In this document: positions 13,495-25,100 of the stretch, in pieces
Numbering within the stretch: the first letter of the stretch is position 1
Layout of the letters: every line of letters starts with the position of its first letter
Assembly (NCBI GenBank): GCA_030549495.1
Contig: JAUIRK010000919.1
Location: 245,001-309,000, forward strand
Reading direction: 5' to 3'
DNA from: Nectonema munidae
Taxonomy: Eukaryota > Nematomorpha > Nectonematoida > Nectonematidae
Length of the DNA: 64,000 nt
Notes under the pieces: model-generated
The model's database searches: none
What the model was told of the DNA's origin: nothing
Seen by the model: the letters and a program-made list of their open reading frames with translations, nothing else
Program-made: the position numbers and the translations under genes

Positions 13495-13690
13495 TGATCG
13501 TCATCATCATCACTAATTTTATACTCTTTGAAAGAGTGTTTCCCGCTTTCAAAGCCGAATCAGTTCCACTTGATGTGTTCGAACCCACTTTGAGAGTTTT
13601 TCACTTTCTCTGCTTGAGGTTTGGGTGCACTAATTCCGCTTGAGCATGCGACAACCAGGGGTCAACGGTTTGTTTTGATGATTGTCCTTT
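13495..13690 (-). repeat. tRNA-like SINE with GAT tail
   Basis: Read on the minus strand it begins with TTGACCCCTGGTTGTCGC, then has TGCTCAAGCGG, close to the A-box of class II tRNAs (Leu/Ser), and GTGGGTTCGAACAC, close to a B-box, about 60 bases further on. It finishes with a GATGATGATGACGATC tail. This is the architecture of a tRNA-derived SINE distinct from the tRNA-Ile family that starts next to it at 13704 on the other strand. Confidence 0.5.
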
Positions 13691-13703
13691 ACTTATCAAA
13701 AAA

Positions 13704-13832
13704 TGGGGCGTGCGTAGGGTTGGTTAGATGCTGGATTCGATAACTCAAGGTCTTGGGTTCGATCCCGCATCAAGCCTGCTTTCCTCATAGTTCGATACAA
13801 GCGGCGCAATTGTGCCTTCTCGATGAAAACAC
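13704..13832 (+). repeat. tRNA-Ile SINE, 3'-truncated copy
   Basis: Nearly identical to the head of the 7256 copy, with a slightly longer start (GGGGCGTGCGTAGGG). The B-box reads GGGTTCGATCCC, a perfect consensus. It stops abruptly after GATGAAAACACC, before the body and tail. Confidence 0.85.
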
Positions 13833-13834
13833 CC

Positions 13835-15970
13835 TATAGAGAAAAAAAATGATTTCATATACTTTTCAGTAAAGAAAAGTGGTATATAAAAATTTTTACA
13901 AAGCATTTTCGTAGCTGATACCTTGAAAGTTGTTTAGAATTGTACGTCTGATTTGCAACCATGGATAAATGTTTGTAATTAATTCAACACGCAATTTCAT
14001 CTTCAATTAATTCCAATTCTGTATGTCAACTTGCCTTAAATTACACACATATATAAAAATGAAAGTATGTCAGATTCGTGATTACATTAAGTAATAAATA
14101 TACTACTGTACTTATACGCAACACCATACATCGTATACATAAAGAAATATTTAGGTGTGCTCTGAGTCTAGTCTATATGCAGTTGAGTTGAGACCTGTAA
14201 GAATGCAAAAACTTTTGAAAAAGCCATTTCCAAATTAATTTATTTTTATGTAGTTCTTGATGAAAACAGCCAATCAGATGTTTAATTTAAATTAATTGAC
14301 GTTAGAATCGGTATCGACAAGTAAGATTCCTCCAATATTATCCTGTCATATCATGAATAATGTTATTCACATCACCGTCAATCTAAGTAAGCCCAGAGGT
14401 CAGGGTGAACAACAATTTGCTAATATACCTTAACCATTAACGAAAATTCAAATCCACTCGTGCTACCTACTTTGCTTAATAAAATCTTAAAAAAATCTAA
14501 ATGAGATTCCAAAAAATGAATTTTCAGAGACATCACATCATGTTTTTGTTCGGGGGAATCAGTTTGGTTTCAAATGTTTATCAAAATCGCAAGAAGGAAG
14601 CTAAACTTAAAAAAAATCCAACAAATTTAAAGAATTTCAACAAAAAGTAATAGCAGAATAACATAATTCTTTTTGTTACATTGAACATGGCCTCATATTC
14701 AGATTTGGCTTTCTCTTCGAATACTTTTTTGAACTTTTTCACAAAAGAGCAACTTAATATAATAAATCTTGCCGTTTTGATAAACCTTGGGAGCCTAACT
14801 GTTTTGAAGTCAAAATAAAGGATATTTGAATTTATTATCATTTTTATAATCTGATATATTTATATATATATATAAAATATTCTTAAAGTCTTGTCTAATA
14901 AAAATAAAATTCTACGGCATTCCAAGTTTTATACTTTAAGAGTATTTTATTTGATTCAACTAATGATCGATTTTGAACTTTTACTTCTCCCAAGATTTCG
15001 AAGTTTGTCTAAGTTGATCAGATCATAAGAGCAACATTTTTCAAATCTCTACAAAGTTTCCATTTACTCTTCTCATAATTTTTACACTTTAACACAAGTT
15101 TTAACAAATTTTAATTGTGCTTTTTAATGTGTCAGTAGCTTTTTATTGTGTCAGTAATTTTAAAAAACCATTACCATAGGCATGTGATACTTGACAAATG
15201 GAGATATAAGAGACATTGACATATTAATTGTTATCTGTTTATTAATCTTTCATGAACCTTGTTTAAAATAACACTTTCTTGGTTCCCTCAAAATCGTAGG
15301 AACTGCAAAAGACATTTCCTTTCACTTACACATTTATTGCAGTAAAAAACAGTGTCCAACATTTCAGCAAAATTGATAAATAACAGTATGTTGCCACAAT
15401 AAAATCTTAGCATAATTTCAAAGTTAGCGCTTATGAACCATTGTATATAAGGAAAGTTTTTTTCCATAGACGCTGACAAATTAGCTCACTTAGTTTAGGG
15501 AGGAATTTATTTGTTACTAATAACTTCGGCTTGCTATTCATTTGGTAAAATTAGCACTTTTACTTTTCAGTGAATTTGCCCATAATAAATAGATCTCTAA
15601 ATCGTATATAGTAATTGAAGAAGGCCCCATTTATTTGCGCGTTTGTTTTGTATATAATACTTCTTTTAAATCCAAAGTATCTAACCGCCTTTTTTCGATG
15701 TAATTTAAAATTGGTAAAAAAAAAATCAGCTTTTTTCAATCTAAAGGCTTCTGTTAAGTCCTAAAATTCTGTAGTCAAGGCCTATCTGGTCCCCGGTTGA
15801 AACTGTACACCGTCTGGTCCAAATATTATGAAGACGGCTGTTTCTAAAAAACCTTTTTGACATCTTTCATGGCCAAACTCAAAGTTTCATTTATTCTTTT
15901 ATATAATTAAAACCTTTCCTTAATTTCTCTTAATATAAAGCACGTGCTTCAACTAAGATATCTTCTCTTT
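13835..15970. other. AT-rich stretch without recognisable gene
   Basis: Open frames reach at most 86 codons and match no family known to me. An AT-dinucleotide run occupies about 14855-14880. No terminal repeats or structured RNA stand out. Confidence 0.4.
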
Positions 15971-15971
15971 A

Positions 15972-16267
15972 TGGGGCATGAGTAGGGTTGGTTAGATGCT
16001 GGATCAACGCTATTCATTTCACAGGGACCTTGTTAACCCGTTAACGCCCATGTCGACTTTACAAAAATAAAATCGTCTGTGTTTATCAAAGCTCTTTAAT
16101 ACAAATCTTCTGCTTTACATTAGATATCGTCTGATTATTCTGGTCGTTAACGGGTTAAAACACTGCTCTCGTCTCGATATTGTCGCTTTCCTCATAGTTC
16201 GATACAAGCGGCACAATTGTGCCTTCTCGATGAAAACACCACATGGTATACCTTTACCTTTAATAAA
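15972..16267 (+). repeat. Variant tRNA-Ile SINE interrupted by a MITE
   Basis: The head (GTAGGGTTGGTTAGATGCTGG) and the shared body (CTTTCCTCATAGTTCGATACA and GATGAAAACACC) match the other SINE copies. The tRNA anticodon and B-box part is replaced by a block also found, inverted, at 25878-25925. A piggyBac-type MITE sits within that block at 16033-16158. Confidence 0.75.
16033..16158. mobile_element. piggyBac-type MITE (CCCGTTAACG subfamily)
   Basis: Begins TTAACCCGTTAACG and ends CGTTAACGGGTTAA, so perfect inverted termini are flanked by the TTAA target that piggyBac elements duplicate. Three boxes related to CGTCTGC lie inside (CGTCTGTG, TTCTGCTTT, CGTCTGATT). It has no coding capacity. 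Its close relative is at 52246-52369. The pre-insertion sequence is preserved at 25878-25925. Confidence 0.85.
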
Positions 16268-16315
16268 GTTTTTCGCAATCTTTATCACTTCTTCTAAGTT
16301 TCCTTCTTTGTAATA

Positions 16316-17399
16316 CATTTCAGGGGTCTTTTCGTTTAGACGGCCACATCAAGCAATCACCATTTCCTCTGCCTTTTATAGTTATTTATTTAATGCTAAC
16401 TGTTTACGAACTGTCTGCAAAAGTGAGCGCTGAAGAAAAAGCTATTCGTTACTTACAAGATAAGGGAGTGTTGCATCAAGAGAGAGACTGTGTGCAAATC
16501 GGCATTTAATGAAGCATGATTTATCACGGTGGAGATGCAATAAAAGTTTGTGCAGAACTAAGTTGGGACTGAGGCGCGATACGTGGTTAGAAGGTACTCG
16601 TTTACCCTTTAAAACGATTGTTTATTTTATTCATGCATGGTGTCATGAACTTGCGACAACAAATTTTTGTGAAAAACACTTTAAAATGTCCAATACAGCG
16701 AGCCTGATTAAAAAAATTATATGCGTGAAGTGTGTGCGGATTCACAGTTCTGAAATTCTGTGCAAATTGTAGGACAACGGCTTCATGTTGAAATCGACGA
16801 GTCCTGCTTCTCGAGAAGAAAGTACATGTGTGTAGAGTTTATCCCCAGCAAACGCTTTCCCGATAGATCCGCTTAGACCCTTCTACCTTTTATAAAAGAG
16901 TGTATTTTACCGGGAACGACAATTATTTCCGATAAATGACGGACATATGCTGGCATTACATCATTAAAAGGCATGGCGTACACGCATCTAACTGTTGACC
17001 ATTCAAAATGTTTGAAAGACCCTGAAACTGGCGAACACACTAACTCTATAGAATCGTTGTGGGCTTTCGCAAAATTGCGGAATAAAAAAGAATGCAGTAC
17101 TGCGCGATCACTAATCCCTTCATATATGTGCAAATTTCTTTGGCGCAAAAGGAACAAAGTGCTAGATTCAGAGGGAAAAATTTATTCAGATATTGCCAAT
17201 TTTATTCCTTTGCATAAATAAAAGTATTCTTAATATCCATTAAAGTTATTAATTTTTTTTTTTTAATTTCCGTTTCCAAATATAAACAACAAAATGTGGG
17301 CAAACGCAGAGAATTTTCCTTAGAATTTGGCAACCAAGACATAACTATAAAAGGCAGACGAAATGGTGTGACCGTCTAAACGAAAAGACCCCATTTCAG
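16316..17399 (+). mobile_element. Merlin (IS1595-like) DNA transposon with target duplication
   Basis: The element runs from 16324 to 17391. Its ends are inverted repeats beginning GGGTCTTTTCGTTTAGACGG on both sides, and it is flanked by the eight-base duplication CATTTCAG at 16316-16323 and 17392-17399. Merlin elements characteristically duplicate eight or nine bases. The inside encodes a decayed ISXO2/IS1595-type transposase on the plus strand in several frames. The near-perfect ends suggest a fairly recent insertion relative to the older transposons here. Confidence 0.92.
16509..17221 (+). pseudogene. Merlin transposase remnant
   Basis: The first frame (16509-16772) carries the N-terminal zinc-ribbon-like part with C-N-K-S-L-C and the RLPFKTIVYFIHAWCHEL helix typical of the family. 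Between the frames lies HVEIDESCFSRRK, holding the first catalytic D, and TTIISDK, holding the second. The last frame (16973-17221) gives AYTHLTVDHSKCLKDPETG, then HTNSIESLW with the final acidic E, and an RSLIPSYMCKFLWRKRN tail. These are the hallmark blocks of DDE_Tnp_IS1595. Stops and frame changes between the blocks make it non-functional. Confidence 0.88.
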
Positions 17400-18185
17400 C
17401 ACTAAATCAGCTTCCCTACTTTGATATGACTGCGAGAACTTAAGGTATCTTAAAAGTTCTTTTCTTAGTCTGTAACATTTTTTCCCGGACTATCAGTTCA
17501 TGTGCTGCTACAAAATGTGGTTCCACTTTCAGCATGAAATAGTGCAATACAACTTTGTGTCGGCTGAAATATCATACTTCACGTCAATCAAAAATATCTG
17601 CGGTTCATGGATGGATACTCTCATATCCATCAAAAAATCTGAATTCACCAAATCATCAACAACTCATGGTATAAAATTTATGAATTTGAACGCAGAAAAA
17701 CGTTTGTAAGCTAAAACAAAAAAGGAGAGTTTGGAAATGAAAGTTTTGAAGTGAAAAAGAATTTAACACTTTTGATGAATCTCTCCCTATTATTTCATAG
17801 CACAGATGATTCCATTAATTTCAAAGATGAAATAATCTTTCACTTGGTTCGTGAACTCAAATTTAAAAGCGCTTTCAAACTTGTTAAAAACGTACTCTTT
17901 GTGTTTAAATTTATGCAATTTTTACAAAATCTAGATTACTTAAAAGCTCTAAGATCATTGCTCTTGAAGTTTTGAAGCCAAAACCCCAGCAGATTCATGA
18001 GACCAATTTTGATCTGTGAGATCATTTAATCCCGACTTTAATTTCTCTCACACTAACTTTTAAAAAAGGGAGTAAAAAGGAAGAATATGGATGCTGCTAA
18101 ACTTGACTCTATTGAAGTTGAACTGCCTTAATAATCAGAATAATAATTGCTAAAAATGTTTTATATTTCATGAAATATATCTAAA
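17400..18185. other. AT-rich stretch without recognisable gene
   Basis: Two open frames of about 70 codons (17500-17709 and 17751-17975) do not resemble known proteins. I see no transposon ends. Confidence 0.4.
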
Positions 18186-18189
18186 AAGT

Positions 18190-18570
18190 ACAATACAAAA
18201 TTACGTCGACGCCTCTATCATGTGCACTTGGCTGAAATTAGGGAGGTATTTTCACCTGGAAGTAGAGCACGATATCTATGATACATCTGTCCACAGATCC
18301 TGAAACATGGTGAACAATTTACAGGTGGTGCACGCATATTTTACTGGTAAACTTGCAAAAAAAAAGCATTATTATAGACAGTTATGCATCTATAAAAATG
18401 TCTTGCTTGTGTAGAATCACCCAAAAATATGTCTTTTAGCTCTTCTGGGAACTCTTGAAAGTTTGAAACAGTTTCTTTACCATGAACACAACATTTGAAT
18501 GCTTCTGTTGGGAATTATATTGCATCGAAATGTTCCCAAACAAGGCAAAAATGATCTAAAGAATGACAGT
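18190..18570 (-). mobile_element. Helitron Rep N-terminal fragment
   Basis: Read on the minus strand, the pieces CVHGKETVSNFQEFPEELKD, ARHFYRCITVYNNAF and FRICGQMYHRYRALLPGE appear in the order found in the Helitron helicase-like N-terminal domain (hydrophobic CC-G, R-x-Y-N-A-F, and H-G-Q-x-Y-H blocks). The rest of Rep and the helicase are absent, and I could not identify Helitron ends. Confidence 0.7.
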
Positions 18571-18649
18571 AAGGTAAAACATTTTGATTTTAATACGTGC
18601 CAAATTAAGAGAATTTGGAATAGTCTTATTATTAGATCTCCTCATTATG

Positions 18650-19400
18650 TTCTATAATATGATTGGTGCATTTTATAATTATTTCAACCAATAAGAATTA
18701 ACATAACTTTACCCTCTATTTGCTTAAAAAGTTGAAAATGGTACCGACGACTTTTTATAGTAAGACTACTACTTGAGTTGGCACTAGGTTATCTACTAGT
18801 AAATTAATACAAATTCTATTTGTATAATTAAAAACATTTACAAATATAAACGAAGTGGCGCGGAAGAGCCATCACAAAGGAGGTAATGAATAAGTAAACA
18901 CCATTGTCTGAAAAAGGGTTGAAGAGGCAAAATATTAGGTTTTTTTGTAAAAATTTCATCAATAAAGTTTTTACCATGATTCTCTATTTACTACTGGCAT
19001 ATTTTAGTAATCTTCACAAATCATAATTAAAAGGAATTTGTCGTTGAATATGATTGAAAAATCATAAGGAATTTTATTACATAGTATAAATTCAGATACT
19101 TCTAGTCAAAAGCAAAATATATTAATCGATATAAACACATAGATATAATAAACGCTTATTCAATATAAAGAAACTGAAAAATAAATTAATGGATATCTTG
19201 AGAGATAAGATTGATGCCATCGGAAATTTTTTTCAAATCAAAATTCAGAAAAAAGCATTATTTTTTAATGAGATCCATAAATTTGAAAACATTGGAGAGT
19301 TACAGGTAAAAATAAGGGCTCTTTGTTTTTAGATTATCATCACAGATGTGAAAGGATAAGAAAATTGACATATGTTTGAGTTTGGTATGAAGATTGGGTA
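18650..19400. other. 3' flank of the GLMP-like gene
   Basis: No gene visible. On the minus strand, candidate polyadenylation signals for the gene ending at 19404 are ATTAAA at 19264-19269 and AATAAA at 19073-19078; neither is certain. Confidence 0.4.
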
Positions 19401-19403
19401 TCA

Positions 19404-20885
19404 TCATAGGTCGTCGTCATCTAAGAATGCGTATGGCCAACCAGTCTTGTACGTAACACCAGCTGTGCCATCCTCATTATTGGCAGCAAAGGGGGAGGAG
19501 TCTTCAAAGGATGACGAGCGGTGAAGTTTGACACTTCTAGCGATATGAGTGAAGGCAATAATGACAACTGGCACCCCAAAGCCCACCACAATCACAAGGA
19601 TGATGATGAGTGAGAGTTTGTCGCTTTGGGGCTGGTTGTATCCGGTTATGCAGGACCACGCTATGTACTCTGTGGATTGGAATGCTGCTTGCGAAGATTT
19701 CTCCCTTCCGAATGTTATGAAAAAAGATTGAACTGATGATGATGATGATAATGATGAGTTGAAGCGATTTTTGGAGTCACCGGAGTAAAGAGATTTGAGA
19801 AGAAAATCGTTTTCGAAGAAGGAAACATTTTTGAAATCATTTCTATCACATTTTTCGAGGAATGTCAGCTCGGAATTTTCAAAGGTGGGGTCGCGTTGAG
19901 TGTAGAACAACGGCCTCCACTGCATGAACGCGATGGAGGGAGAGATGTGAACTTCGTTGATGGTGAAGATTCCGGGGCTGTATTCGTCATCGATCGTTTT
20001 GAAGATTCGCGTTTTGGCGGTGAATTCGGAAAGGGGCTTACGCACAGACAAATTGCCCACTATCACGCTGAAGTGAAGACGGAATCGAGATTTCACGAAT
20101 TCAGAGTTCAGCTTGTCGATGATGAACGTGAATTCGCTGCTGTTCTCCGTGTGGAACAAGTGCGGAAGGTGGGGAGAACGTTGGGCACTCTCAAAAAACG
20201 ACAACTTAAACGAAATACTTCCCGGCTTCGTGGGAAAGAAGCCTTTCAGGATGCCGCTCAAGTTTTTTTGGGTTAAGCGAAAGTCATTCCACTGGAGTTG
20301 GGACAAGTCATGTTCTTTGTAGAGGAGGGAGTGATTGGAAGACGACGCTTTCTCCAAGTAATCATTCATCTCGACAAGATGCGAGAAAATGATGGTGGTA
20401 GAGTACACTGAGGAGTAGTAGATGTGAGTGCAGTTGGGAGATGAAGAGTTTTGACGAGGAGAGCACGTTGAGAAGGAAAACGCTGGGAGATATGGCGCAG
20501 ATGAGTTGAATAGGTAGGTCCAGTTCACGTTGGCATAGGAGTTTGTGTCAGGCGTGTAGATAATCGTAAGAGTCGGATAGTGCAGGGTTGACCAGAGGTA
20601 GTGCAGTGTGGAGTTTTGGCCGGCACACCTGGCATACACGATGTTTTGGATGTTGGATGCGTTTGAGGCAGCTTCTTTAAGAATTTTGGAAGAGCAGAAG
20701 TCTTCATCGCAACCAGGATTCCAAAAAAGATCGACTTTGCGATGTGGATGATACCTTGAGTAGGGGGGTGGTGTGGTGTCTGAGGTTGAAGGCAGAAAGA
20801 AGTGAAAAGAGAAAAGAATGTAAAAGGTGAACACGTGTGCGTGCTGAATGCTATCAACAAAAGGGAGAAAATGAATAGGAAGCAT
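19404..20885 (-). CDS. GLMP: Glycosylated lysosomal membrane protein (GLMP/NCU-G1 family)
   Basis: A 493-residue single-exon frame; mammalian GLMP is about 400 residues. Family blocks are clear: NSTLHYLWST (91-100), VNWTYLFNSS (120-129), IDDEYSPGIF (298-307) and MQWRPLFYTQ (321-330). A hydrophobic N-terminus (about 20-32) is the likely signal peptide, a large luminal part carries about a dozen N-x-S/T sites, and one membrane segment spans about 423-447. The short cytosolic tail ends in YAFL followed by acidic residues, a Y-x-x-hydrophobic lysosomal sorting signal as in mammals. In mammals GLMP is a lysosomal accessory subunit that stabilises the transporter MFSD1; that role is known for the family and inferred here. 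A serine run (380-384) comes from a TGA/ATG triplet tract. Start is the first methionine; an upstream exon cannot be excluded. Confidence 0.93.
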   Translation of the reverse strand: MLPIHFLPFVDSIQHAHVFTFYILFSFHFFLPSTSDTTPPPYSRYHPHRKVDLFWNPGCDEDFCSSKILKEAASNASNIQNIVYARCAGQNSTLHYLWSTLHYPTLTIIYTPDTNSYANVNWTYLFNSSAPYLPAFSFSTCSPRQNSSSPNCTHIYYSSVYSTTIIFSHLVEMNDYLEKASSSNHSLLYKEHDLSQLQWNDFRLTQKNLSGILKGFFPTKPGSISFKLSFFESAQRSPHLPHLFHTENSSEFTFIIDKLNSEFVKSRFRLHFSVIVGNLSVRKPLSEFTAKTRIFKTIDDEYSPGIFTINEVHISPSIAFMQWRPLFYTQRDPTFENSELTFLEKCDRNDFKNVSFFENDFLLKSLYSGDSKNRFNSSLSSSSSVQSFFITFGREKSSQAAFQSTEYIAWSCITGYNQPQSDKLSLIIILVIVVGFGVPVVIIAFTHIARSVKLHRSSSFEDSSPFAANNEDGTAGVTYKTGWPYAFLDDDDL

Positions 20886-21270
20886 GGAGAGTGAGATGGG
20901 AGAAAAAACTCCAGCAGCAAAGAAGGATCAAATAGGTTTTCTTGTTTGTTGTTGTTGTCCTTGTCTGCTAAAGAACTTTACATTTATTCTAAAAAAAATT
21001 AAAACATTTATGGTCCATAGAACTAAGAAGTTCTTTGCAACCCTTTTCGATTCAAGAGTTCACATTTTAAAATGCCCAAAATTAATATCATTTTATATAA
21101 TATTAAAAAATTAAAATGTAATATATCTACTCCAAAAAATCTAATATTGATTGCATCTCTCTTCTCTCCACCCCACTTATACATTGAAAAACTGTTTATT
21201 ATAGTTCTTTAGGATTAACCTTTTCTCCTGATATACACTACTCTAATCACGACTTATTTCAACAACTCTT
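20886..21270. other. 5' flank of the GLMP-like gene
   Basis: Short intergenic stretch between the GLMP start and the first LINE remnant. No TATA box or other promoter element can be named with confidence. Confidence 0.4.
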
Positions 21271-21279
21271 TTTAAAGTA

Positions 21280-22080
21280 CTTTGGTTTTTCCTTCTCTAT
21301 GCTCTTCTAGAACACGTGCTCATACTTTTTGTCAAAAATTTTCTATGTTCTCCAGATGTCTCCTTTTTTATACCGACGCCTCATATGACTATTTTTCAAC
21401 AGTTGCAGCATCGTCTTTCCCAGTATTTTACCTCAGCTCAAATGAACCCATATTTTCTCATCCTTCTCTGCTGGATGCGCCGCCCTAATCTCAGCTTTGC
21501 AATTTTTATCCGATAACAAAAAGTATTTTTCAGCTTTCATTTAGTTTCTTTTCTTCCAGATTCGCAATTCGGGCTTTTAAATGCAAATCTTTGAACTTTT
21601 CTTTAGCATCCATTATTTCTCTTTGCCAAAAACTAAGCGATTATTTTTTTGGTTAGAATAATTTCGTGCCCAGGACACAGTGGCATACGTGGAAACGAAT
21701 TAGGTGACAATTTTGTTAAATCTGCGCTTAATTTTCCCAGTCACTCATACACTTTATCAGCAAATTCTCTATAAAAAAAACCATATTAATCAAAAAACTC
21801 AAACCTTTTGTACACAAGAATGGCAAGAAAGTAAAATTAAAAAAATATATATTCTGCTGTAAACTTATCAAGATTTAAATTAACTCTCAAGAAAATTAAA
21901 CTCAATGCAACGTCACTCAAAGTTTTTTCTTGTTCAAGAACTTCCGATTTTTAATTTTCTATCGACAAAAAGAAAAAAATGAAAAGTATTATCTGACATG
22001 TTTCTCCTGGAATTCGCTCTCCACTGAAAAACACTCTGACTACCTCTACATAGATCTAATACTTTAGCATGCGAATGAGT
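21280..22080 (+). mobile_element. LINE remnant, RNase H domain
   Basis: FYTDASYDYFSTVAASS near 21365-21415 resembles the first active-site block of the RNase H domain found in I/Jockey/LOA-type LINEs. SCPGHSGIRGNELGDNFVKS at about 21667-21726 matches the conserved H-S-G-x-x-G-N-E block with the last catalytic residues. The frames are interrupted and no reverse transcriptase precedes it. The element after 22130 is a different LINE. Confidence 0.75.
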
Positions 22081-22129
22081 GAGTTAGAACCAGATCTTTT
22101 AAATTTAATGTTAAATTAGTTCATTTTAA

Positions 22130-25100
22130 TATTGATTTCTAAGTACATTGATTTGATATCATCTCACACAAATTTGAAAAATGTTCCAATTTTAATGTGT
22201 TATCTATTAATGTTCAATCGCTACGCGCTAAACACGTCTATTGGAAGCTTTCCTTAATGATTTTCCTAAAAAGTTTGACATTACTATTTACATAGTGTGT
22301 ATACAGGAAACATGGATATCTGCTGATGATATGAATATATTTGAATTAAAAACATATAAGTCTTTTTAAGCCTTGTTATTTATCAAGTCATTCTGGTTCA
22401 GCATTTTATGTGCATAACTCAGTATCTAACTTGAGTATAATTAGAAGCGAAGCTTTTTTTTTGTTTAGAAGTTTTTTCAATTTTGATTTATTCTAAGCCC
22501 AAAAATATTGTTATTCACAACGAGAGTAACTTCGTACTCAGGACAGTATTTCAAAAGGGGCAATTTTTTTTTGAAAAATACAATATATTCTGAGTATTGG
22601 TATTTTTTTTAATTAAAATGCAACTTTATGTAATTTAGTTACAAAGCAATTATCTGTTGAATGTATATTGTGCATATAAAAAATAGATAACTTAGGAAAA
22701 ATGTCAAAACATGTGGTTTTTCTTTGTCTCTTTTTATAACAAAGACGAGAAGCAACTTACCTCAAGAGGGGCAAATATTTTTAAGGAATGCTTTGTCCCT
22801 CTGTGGGTACGCCCTTGTTCACAACATATATAGGCCATATGGATATAATATAAACGTAATGGGAAAGTTTTTTGAAGAATTCTTTCTTTTTGTCGCAACT
22901 AATTATCACACCAATATTTTTTCTGGCGATTATAATGTATGATTTATTTCCACTTCTAAATTTAAGAGAGTTTCTTTCTGAAGCATTTAAACCTATTATT
23001 ACTAAAATCACTAGACCTCTTTCATGTACTCTATCGACCATTTTTTCGTACCTTTTGGGTTTTGCAAATATCAATCTTTTGTTATTAAAGAAGGAATATC
23101 TGATCATAGGTCAATATTTTTAACTATAGAAACGGAATTTAAACCTATTATTGAAATCAATAAATTTGATGAATCTTTATTCCAACGTACAGCATCACTT
23201 TTTGATTGGAACTACATTTTAATGCAAATTTCAAACGCTTCTATTGATGTTTTTTTAGTTCAATAAAAAAACTCTCTAGTCAGATTGATTGTGCTGTACG
23301 TATTGATGATTATTCAAAAAAAAGAAGCCACCTTTGAAACCGTGGTGCCATGAAGAAATTTTAGAATTAAAAGAAGGAATATTTGACATAAAAAGTTAAA
23401 ATAGTTGGATGGTTCCGTTAAATTAAGAACTTTTCTCAAATTCAAAAAACATACGAAAAATGATTAAATACAAAACACGTTTGCCCAAAAAAGAATATTT
23501 TGAATCATTCCTCAATGAAAGTAAAAATGATAGTAGGTCACTTTGTAATAAAATTAAAAAAGTAATATACAAAAACAAGTCGAAGGAAATGGCATTTTTG
23601 CATAATCGATATGAAATTTCTGATAAATCTTTTTAATAATAATAATCCTGCCAGTAATTTTAGTGATCAAGAAATTTTGAATGATTTTAATTACAAAAAT
23701 TTTAATGGTCCAACATTTGATTTTAAAGCCGTTGCAATGAACGATGTATTGAATCATTTGAGGATCTGAAAAATAGTAATGTTACTGATTTGTTTGATGT
23801 GCGTGTTAAGCACTTGAAACTTGTAAAAAATTTAACGTCCCATACTTTGCTATGGTTTCAATCGTTGCCTGGAATTATGCTATTTTCCACATATTATGAA
23901 ACAGAGTAAAATTATCCCCATCTACAAAAAAGGAGATGCCAAACTAGTTTAAAACTATCGCCCAGTCTCAATTGTTTGTTCGATTGGCAAACTTCATGAA
24001 AAAATTCTCCACAAACAGATGATTCGTCATTTTGAATCAAACAACTTGATTTAATCGCAAACAGTTTGGATTTAGAGTTTCCATTCTACGAGTTGGTGCA
24101 TTCTTTAAACCATAGTAAAAAAGCATTTTTACTTTTTTCTTCGATTTGACTCACGCATTTGACAGCATACCTCATAACGTGACCCTTTGAAAACTTGGAA
24201 ACAAGGGGGTTTCTGCACAAGTTCCAAAGTTTTTTCTTAATATCTTTCAAAAAACGTTGTAGTGGACTGTGTAGAATCGGATAGTCTACTGGTGAACACG
24301 ATCTTCAATATCTTTGATTTTTTCCTCATCTAGATATACTCATGTTTGCAGATGGAGTGACCACCTTGCTTCCACCAGTCCCATCTTCTTTTTCGCCATC
24401 ATTCATTCAAAGAAAAAAAAATTTCTTGGATTCATTCATCAAAGTCCAAGAAGATATTAAGAACCAAATTGTTGAAATCTCATCTTGGTTAAGCAATAAC
24501 GGACTGACTATTAATAATAAAAAAACAAAATGAATGCTTTTTAATAATTCCAAAAGTAAAGCTGAGGTTTTATTCAAAAATCCAAAGATTGAAAAGTTGA
24601 TAAACATCATAATCTAGGACCTATATACTTGATGAAAGGTTGTCTTGGAAGAATCATATAAATAAAATTTTCGTTAAACTCAATGCTATAATAAGTATTC
24701 TCAAAAAGAACCAAAAAAATTTCCCAACGAACATTAATTGATCTTGTACAACTCACTTTTCCTTCCACACATCAATTACAGTGTGATAAATTGGGGAGAT
24801 TGCAATTTCCTTTGAAAAAGGCGTTAATAATTGTGTTTATGCCTTAAAAAATCAGACACATGAATTCAATTTTTGTAAGCAATGACTTTCTCAAGTTCGA
24901 AGCTATTTACAAGAAGAAATTATTCAATTTTATTTATAAATATTTTAATTTAATGCTTCCTGTGATATTTTATAGTCTTTTATTAAGAACAAATCAAATC
25001 CCTTCAAACTATTTTTTCAAGCATTCAAATTCCTTCAGTTCGCTCTATTTTTTAGACTGTCTCGTTCAAGGCAGTGTATAAATTTATCAAATCTTCTAAC

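Noticed and set aside
19896-20276. 126-codon plus-strand frame
   Set aside because: It is the antisense shadow of the GLMP-like gene; the minus-strand frame has the conserved motifs.
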